This document shows, in pieces, positions 59,542-64,000 of a stretch of DNA of 64,000 nt (its first letter is position 1; each line of letters starts with the position of its first letter). Under the pieces are notes generated by a model. It was not told the DNA's origin. It worked only from the letters and a program-made list of their open reading frames with translations, and did no database searches. The translations under genes were made by a program, and so were the position numbers. The DNA is taken from positions 1 to 64,000 of IMG/VR virus record IMGVR_UViG_3300024308_000021. One strand, given 5' to 3'. The stretch comes from a virus.

Positions 59542-61073
59542 AAAAAAAGTTTGATCGGTGAGATCGGAATCAGATACGGATCTCTGGCTACGTGATCGAC
59601 CTGGGTCTCACCACACTTAGCGCAGACGTAGTTCCAGATAGCGATCATAGTAACAGCGCGAGCTGCAAAGAAACGATCGATGTGTTCCAGGAACTTGGAG
59701 TTGAACTCCGAGTTACCAGTCATACTGCCGACGTGTAATGCGATCTCGAGTTCGTCGTCGATATAACCATCTTCTTCACCAGCATCGTTGTAAAAAGCGA
59801 TGCGATGTACGAAGTGAGAATACTGACGCAGTGAACTCAGACCAGCTTGCTCAGTGATATAAGCATCACGTTCCTTAGCAGACATCTTGCCAGTAAACGC
59901 AGCTTCCACTGAAAGCTCGAGTTCACGAACCCACTGGAACCCTTCGTCAACCCATTGACGAATACTCGGCTCTACCAGCTCCAGACTCATGTTACCAAAC
60001 CGGAATACCGACAGACCATCAGTCCCTTCCTGAGTCAGGAACTCAGCACGATATGCTGCGATCTGTTCCAGGGTGTGGCGTTTGGTACGCTGTGCCATGT
60101 GGATCTTCTGTTTCTCAGTCAGACGATCTGTACGCACGCGCTGTAGATCAGAAAGATCGATGTAAGCGCGTTCCACAGCTTTACATTTACCAGTAGCGCC
60201 CGTACAAGCCCGAGACATCGGGAAGCCTTGTAAATACAAAGCCAGACCTACACCCCAGAGCAAGTCCTCGTGCTCGTCAAAAGGAATGAGCTCGTAGAGT
60301 TCCTGAGGATCTTGGTAAACTACCGTAGCATCGTAGATGCAGGAGATAGCCAGGTCGATCAGAGGCTTACGTGAGTAAACGTCGGTCAGTGAGTTGGTAC
60401 GCCCGCCACTACGACGACCAAACTCGTCTTTCTGCTGCTCGCATTTCAGACGAGTCTCGTTCAGAGCAGTGTCGCCAGGAGCTTTAATGCTAACCCAGAA
60501 ACCAGCTTTGTAGAGAGGGATCTGTACCACACCACCCACTGAGGTAACGGCCGCGATCTTAGCGGCAGCGCGAGCGCCAGTCAGAGGTTGGTTACCGCCT
60601 CCGAAAGAAGGCTTACCTGCACGCAGACGTTGAGTCAGGTGTTCTACGTAGTTACCCCACGCCCCCTGCTCCAGAGCTTTCTGCTTGATGTTAGAGTTCT
60701 CGTGCAGAATACCGCCCGCACTACCAGTCAGAACCCACTCAGCAGCATCCTGATCATCCAGGAACTCGTCGTCCATAGACAGGTCATTGAACTGCATCAG
60801 CAGATCGTTAGTGGTTTCCAGGGCATCCGACGGGAGGAAGAGATCGATCTCAGCCGCAGAAGGCTCTCCACGACCAGAACGAATCATGGAATGAGGAGAC
60901 ATCACACCTACGTGTGTCTGCTTCCCTTCGTAAGGAAGCTTGGTGAACTTAGGAGCTTGTGGCTCCTCAGCATCCGGCTTCTCTGCTACTGGGGGAGCGT
61001 GTTCCACTTCCGGGACTTCCGGCAAATCAGCCGCGACTTCAGTCGCGGGCTGGTCGTTATTAATTTCAGACAT
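59487..61073 (-). CDS. Probable tail assembly chaperone or baseplate-hub assembly protein, 528 aa (zero frame)
   Basis: The first 70 residues are acidic and proline-rich. The body is helical, and near the end a CAKC pair (VCAKCGETQ) could bind zinc. The reading ends 17 residues after a run of T8. The long upstream ORF, short downstream ORF and slippery run fit tail assembly chaperones, which precede the tape measure gene in many tailed phages, although this protein is larger than usual. I cannot name the family surely; another virion protein is possible. AAGGAGCAG precedes the ATG. Confidence 0.7.
   Translation of the reverse strand: MSEINNDQPATEVAADLPEVPEVEHAPPVAEKPDAEEPQAPKFTKLPYEGKQTHVGVMSPHSMIRSGRGEPSAAEIDLFLPSDALETTNDLLMQFNDLSMDDEFLDDQDAAEWVLTGSAGGILHENSNIKQKALEQGAWGNYVEHLTQRLRAGKPSFGGGNQPLTGARAAAKIAAVTSVGGVVQIPLYKAGFWVSIKAPGDTALNETRLKCEQQKDEFGRRSGGRTNSLTDVYSRKPLIDLAISCIYDATVVYQDPQELYELIPFDEHEDLLWGVGLALYLQGFPMSRACTGATGKCKAVERAYIDLSDLQRVRTDRLTEKQKIHMAQRTKRHTLEQIAAYRAEFLTQEGTDGLSVFRFGNMSLELVEPSIRQWVDEGFQWVRELELSVEAAFTGKMSAKERDAYITEQAGLSSLRQYSHFVHRIAFYNDAGEEDGYIDDELEIALHVGSMTGNSEFNSKFLEHIDRFFAARAVTMIAIWNYVCAKCGETQVDHVARDPYLIPISPIKLFFTILTHKLRMTTRNVSVS
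59541..59549 (-). promoter_or_regulatory. Putative -1 ribosomal frameshift site
   Basis: On the minus strand the sequence is C followed by T8, read CTT TTT TTT in frame. This contains the canonical slippery heptamer T TTT TTT. Slippage by one base enters the long open frame at 59017-59541 described above. A sequencing or true indel in the homopolymer is the alternative. Confidence 0.65.
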
Positions 61074-61473
61074 TTACTGCTCCTTGAGAGTTACGCAGTT
61101 CACCAATGATGGTAGCTACGCTTTTAACACCACTGTCAGCCCAGTCTTCCATCCAGCGCTGGTATTGTTCACCAGCCTGCAAGACTGAACCGATATTCGA
61201 TACACCTACGTTACGACCGACCAGGTGTTGGACAGACTGATCGATCTGATCGAGTCGTGAGCGGAAGACTTTAACCTGCTCTACCAGAGCAGATGCGTTC
61301 TGGTTTACCAGACCTACATTGAATACACGACCTTCAGCGTTAGCTTGACGAATCAGAGTTCCAACCTCACATGCTTTATTCAGTTGCTGACGGCATTGAT
61401 CGGAGAGTTGCGGGATCTCGTTAGTCGGAGTCGGGCTGACGTAAGGGCGACGAGTTCTGCTGTTACTTGGCAT
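61066..61473 (-). CDS. Unknown protein at the head of the minus-strand group, 135 aa
   Basis: I do not recognise it. The N-terminus is basic (MPSNSRTRRPY) and the rest is helical, with a possible coiled coil near 60-95. It overlaps the following gene by eight bases. A CTATTAC AGTGAG sequence on the minus strand just upstream looks like a weak early motif. Its role is probably tied to the next gene. Confidence 0.78.
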   Translation of the reverse strand: MPSNSRTRRPYVSPTPTNEIPQLSDQCRQQLNKACEVGTLIRQANAEGRVFNVGLVNQNASALVEQVKVFRSRLDQIDQSVQHLVGRNVGVSNIGSVLQAGEQYQRWMEDWADSGVKSVATIIGELRNSQGAVNV

Positions 61474-61545
61474 GATATGATCTCACTGTAATAGGGTTGG
61501 TTTCATATACTACTAACCCTTGCTATTTTTTTACTGGAGCCGGGT

Positions 61546-62373
61546 ATGTTCGATTATATCAACGAGTATCTGATGGGTCGTACTAGTTTGGAGTTAAGAA
61601 CCAAACTAATGGACGGCCTACGCACTGCCACTACTATTCTAGGGGAGCAGTGTTTGATGGCGGTGCAAAAAGAGATACAACGTGACGAAGCCGAGTTCTC
61701 CGCTAACGGAATCGATTTCATCACAGAAGCCCTTCTGGGGCTGATCTATCAATCTTTCTTGAAGTTCGGTATTACCTTAGATCAGGATGCGATGGAGCAT
61801 CGCTGGATTACTCCGTACTGCGATACATTGGAGTTGCTGGCTAACTACGAGCAGACTCAGTATGCTGAACAGATAACTTCTATTCTGGAGCTTTCTGATA
61901 CTTCAGAGGATGTGTTGTTTAACGTCCTACAGCTGCTGGATCCCGATTTGGATCTGTCCTGGGAGGATACGCTGGACTCAGTGTCAATCGCTCTCATAGA
62001 GCGTTTCAGGACTGCTCTGCGCGAAGCTGCTACTCAAGTACCAGACACCACTGGTTTAGGATCTGTGGACGAGGAAACCGCATACCTGGAACGCATCCGG
62101 GCTTTCCGCGAACAAGGTAAATACCTGGACACAGTAACCTACCAGTACTACGACTCCGGGGCTAACCTCAGAGTAGCGCCCGAGCTCACTCTGGATCTCC
62201 TCAAACATCGTTACTCAGTGCTGGAGTACCCACAACTCGCTCGAGAGTTGATAGTGCTGTGTACCTACGCAGCTCTCCCTAACGCTGAAGTAGTCCCTAC
62301 AGCTAAACGCATAGCGCAGTCCTTCGACCCAGAAGTAGAACTTGCGTTGGCAGACCTACTCGGAGGTAGATGA
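61546..62373 (+). CDS. Unknown protein before the virion polymerase gene, 275 aa
   Basis: I do not recognise it. It is acidic and helical, with leucine-rich segments (VLFNVLQLLDPDLDLSWEDTL near 123-143). GGAG precedes the ATG, and its stop codon overlaps the start of the polymerase gene. A role in virion polymerase assembly is possible but not shown. Confidence 0.8.
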   Translation: MFDYINEYLMGRTSLELRTKLMDGLRTATTILGEQCLMAVQKEIQRDEAEFSANGIDFITEALLGLIYQSFLKFGITLDQDAMEHRWITPYCDTLELLANYEQTQYAEQITSILELSDTSEDVLFNVLQLLDPDLDLSWEDTLDSVSIALIERFRTALREAATQVPDTTGLGSVDEETAYLERIRAFREQGKYLDTVTYQYYDSGANLRVAPELTLDLLKHRYSVLEYPQLARELIVLCTYAALPNAEVVPTAKRIAQSFDPEVELALADLLGGR

Positions 62374-63671
62374 TGACTCGTCTAGATTTCTTCAGGCTGG
62401 CGCTCAAACACCACGCCTGGAGATGGCGTTACTGGATGGTGTGTGGATTTAGCGTAGCTAAGATCTCCGATACCCCCAAAGGAGAAGGGGTTTGTGAAAT
62501 CGTTCAGGTAGGTGACCAATACGGCTACGTAGATCCTGAAAACAAAACCATCGTTACGATCGAAGACTCCCAAGTAGGTCAAACCCTTTTCCCTGTAAAG
62601 GAAGAGATTGTTCTGCGTAAGGGAGACCTAGCTAACCTCACCAAGGACATCCGCACTACCTACGGAAACGCTATCTTCAACGCAGCTGCATTAGCTTACT
62701 GTTTTGGAGCTACGATTCCTTATCTGAATCGATCAGCCGACGCAGATCAGATCATGGATCTGTACGTGCCTAAGATCGTAGATGATCCTGCTGAAGGAGA
62801 GGAGTTAGAAGAAGGTAAGGTTAGCGTGGCGCAAGGCTACAAGCACGCTGAGGCGATGTTCAACGTAATCACTCCCATGAGTATCCAGATTACGCAGTCG
62901 TCTTCTGAAGCCATCCTAGGTGTGGATCCTTCAGTAATCGAATTACGTGATCGTTTGCTGGAAGAGCACAAAGACGAGCTAACCGACCTGACCGTAGTAG
63001 CCAGTATCATCAAGCAGTTGATAGCTGCTGATAAAGCTACCTTCGAGAACGATCCAGCCAAAGGCTTCCTGTTCAAATCCAAAGCTTTCGATATCGTCCG
63101 ACTACGTACGCAGATTATGTACGGCGTGGAGTTCAGTTTCGAACAAGACGGTACGTTTACGCTTGTTACGAGATCCCTGGTAGAAGGTTGGGACATCTCT
63201 AAGTTCACCGAGTATAACAACTCGATGCGTGATGGTAGTTTCAACCGTGGTGCGATGACTGCTCTAGGTGGTGAAGCGGTTAAGAAAGCTTATCGTAGAT
63301 ACCAGAACTCGAAGATTATCGCTGAGGACTGTAAGACTCCTCTTACACTGCGTCGTAGAGTGCTCCCAGAGCTCGCCAAACGACTTGTGGGGCGTTTCTA
63401 CGTAGAAGGTGGTAAACTACACGAGACTACTGGCGAATCGATTAAAGCGCTTATAGGACGCGAGGTAGACTTCCGTGATCCTTCGTGCTGTCGTGCTGGT
63501 GGATTCAACCTGTGTCGTTACTGCTACGGCACTAGTCTAGACCTCACCCCAATGGCTGTATCTAATGCGATGTCAGAACCTTACTCGCAGCAGATGTACA
63601 TCTTCATGAAGAAAATGCATGGTACTTCATTGAAAACCGTAGACTACGATTTCCATTTCTGGCTATCTTAG
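62370..63671 (+). CDS. Virion RNA polymerase, beta-prime C-terminal fragment (phiKZ gp80-like), 433 aa
   Basis: Residues near 280-320 (SFNRGAMTALGGEAVKKAY, then IIAEDCKTPLTLRRR) match the beta-prime segment before the second zinc site, and PSCC with CRYCYG near 373-388 are its cysteines. SEPYSQQMYIFMKKMHG near 402-418 matches GEPGTQLTMRTFH, the entry to the trigger loop. The protein then stops about 15 residues later, so the rest of beta-prime must come from another gene. The virion polymerase is injected with DNA and transcribes early genes. GGAGG precedes ATGATG. Confidence 0.9.
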   Translation: MMTRLDFFRLALKHHAWRWRYWMVCGFSVAKISDTPKGEGVCEIVQVGDQYGYVDPENKTIVTIEDSQVGQTLFPVKEEIVLRKGDLANLTKDIRTTYGNAIFNAAALAYCFGATIPYLNRSADADQIMDLYVPKIVDDPAEGEELEEGKVSVAQGYKHAEAMFNVITPMSIQITQSSSEAILGVDPSVIELRDRLLEEHKDELTDLTVVASIIKQLIAADKATFENDPAKGFLFKSKAFDIVRLRTQIMYGVEFSFEQDGTFTLVTRSLVEGWDISKFTEYNNSMRDGSFNRGAMTALGGEAVKKAYRRYQNSKIIAEDCKTPLTLRRRVLPELAKRLVGRFYVEGGKLHETTGESIKALIGREVDFRDPSCCRAGGFNLCRYCYGTSLDLTPMAVSNAMSEPYSQQMYIFMKKMHGTSLKTVDYDFHFWLS

Positions 63672-63712
63672 TCTAGTCAATGTATGACTCATTCAATCCA
63701 GGAGTAGAGAAA

Positions 63713-64000
63713 ATGGCTAAGCCTCCGTTCAACAATCAACAACCCCGTCAGCCGTCCCAGACAGCTCCCCAGCAACCTGAAAAGAAACCCGAGGACAACA
63801 CTTACCTCGATCAGCCTCCGATCTCTCCTGTGATCGAAGATCTGGCTGCTGGCAACGTAGCTCCTCGTCCGAAGTCTGACACCGTAGCGATCTTCGAAGA
63901 CCGCGTGCAGTCTTACCTGAAGGCTTGTGGTCCCACCGTAACCAAGACCCCGTCCTCGATCGGTCAAGCTCAGGGTGGTTTTATCTACACCATCCAGTCT
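63713..64000 (+). CDS. Unknown protein, N-terminal 96 codons only
   Basis: The gene runs out of the window. The first 40 residues are rich in P, Q and N and probably unstructured; the part after residue 55 looks folded (DTVAIFEDRVQSYLKACG). AGGAG precedes the ATG. It lies after the virion polymerase fragment, but I see no polymerase motif in the part present. Confidence 0.75.
   Translation, partial: MAKPPFNNQQPRQPSQTAPQQPEKKPEDNTYLDQPPISPVIEDLAAGNVAPRPKSDTVAIFEDRVQSYLKACGPTVTKTPSSIGQAQGGFIYTIQS

Noticed and set aside
61480-61496. Early promoter-like CTATTAC AGTGAG on the minus strand before the gene at 61066
   Set aside because: It matches only part of the consensus and lies too close to the start codon to be listed as a promoter.
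1-64000. CRISPR array
   Set aside because: No regularly spaced direct repeats were seen; the repeated elements are terminator stems and promoter-like sites.

Overview
The window is a stretch of the genome of a phiKZ-like, nucleus-forming jumbo myophage (Chimalliviridae type), probably infecting a gammaproteobacterium such as Pseudomonas; the host is inferred, not shown. The assignment rests on features that can be read directly: a major nuclear-shell protein (chimallin, ChmA), a phage tubulin (PhuZ) with the GGGGSG nucleotide loop, fragments of two different multisubunit RNA polymerases (one beta-prime piece with NADFDGD, a beta C-terminal piece with HGDKGV, two other beta-prime pieces with paired-cysteine zinc sites), a large terminase, and a contractile-tail sheath and tube. 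About ten promoter-like sites match or nearly match the published phiKZ early promoter TATATTAC, and GC-rich hairpin terminators separate the transcription units.

Layout. 1-7140: small early accessory genes, including a GNAT acetyltransferase, a DUF488 protein, a NADAR-family protein and a row of small paralogues. 7160-19130: virion module with tube and sheath on the minus strand, three large unknown proteins and the terminase on the plus strand, then another minus-strand gene. 19185-26560: accessory genes around a 770-base non-coding block (20752-21523). 26595-34000: a minus-strand virion-type gene, two helical proteins, phuZ, two small ORFs, a 400-base non-coding block and a chain of overlapping unknown genes. 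34084-50467: DNA polymerase B core, ChmA, polymerase beta-prime N part, SbcD-like nuclease, SSB-like protein, the probable fifth polymerase subunit and a probable nuclear-import factor (gp69 position). 50536-57282: polymerase beta C part, beta-prime C part, and an SF2 helicase carrying a LAGLIDADG intein in its Walker A motif. 57338-64000: small genes, a DarG-like macrodomain, a long gene with a likely -1 frameshift into a second ORF, and a virion RNA polymerase beta-prime fragment.

How it fits together. The injected virion polymerase would read the early TATATTAC promoters in front of the accessory genes and chmA. ChmA then builds the nucleus, PhuZ positions it and moves capsids, the import factor admits chosen proteins, and the non-virion polymerase transcribes later genes. 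The GNAT, DUF488, NADAR and macrodomain genes look like counter-defence or nucleotide-modification functions, two of them in families that act on ADP-ribose. The most notable observations are the two unrelated ADP-ribose-acting families, the T8 frameshift in the chaperone-like gene, the intein, the SSB-like protein with an IPF tip, the structured non-coding block at 20.8-21.5 kb, and an extended early promoter sequence.
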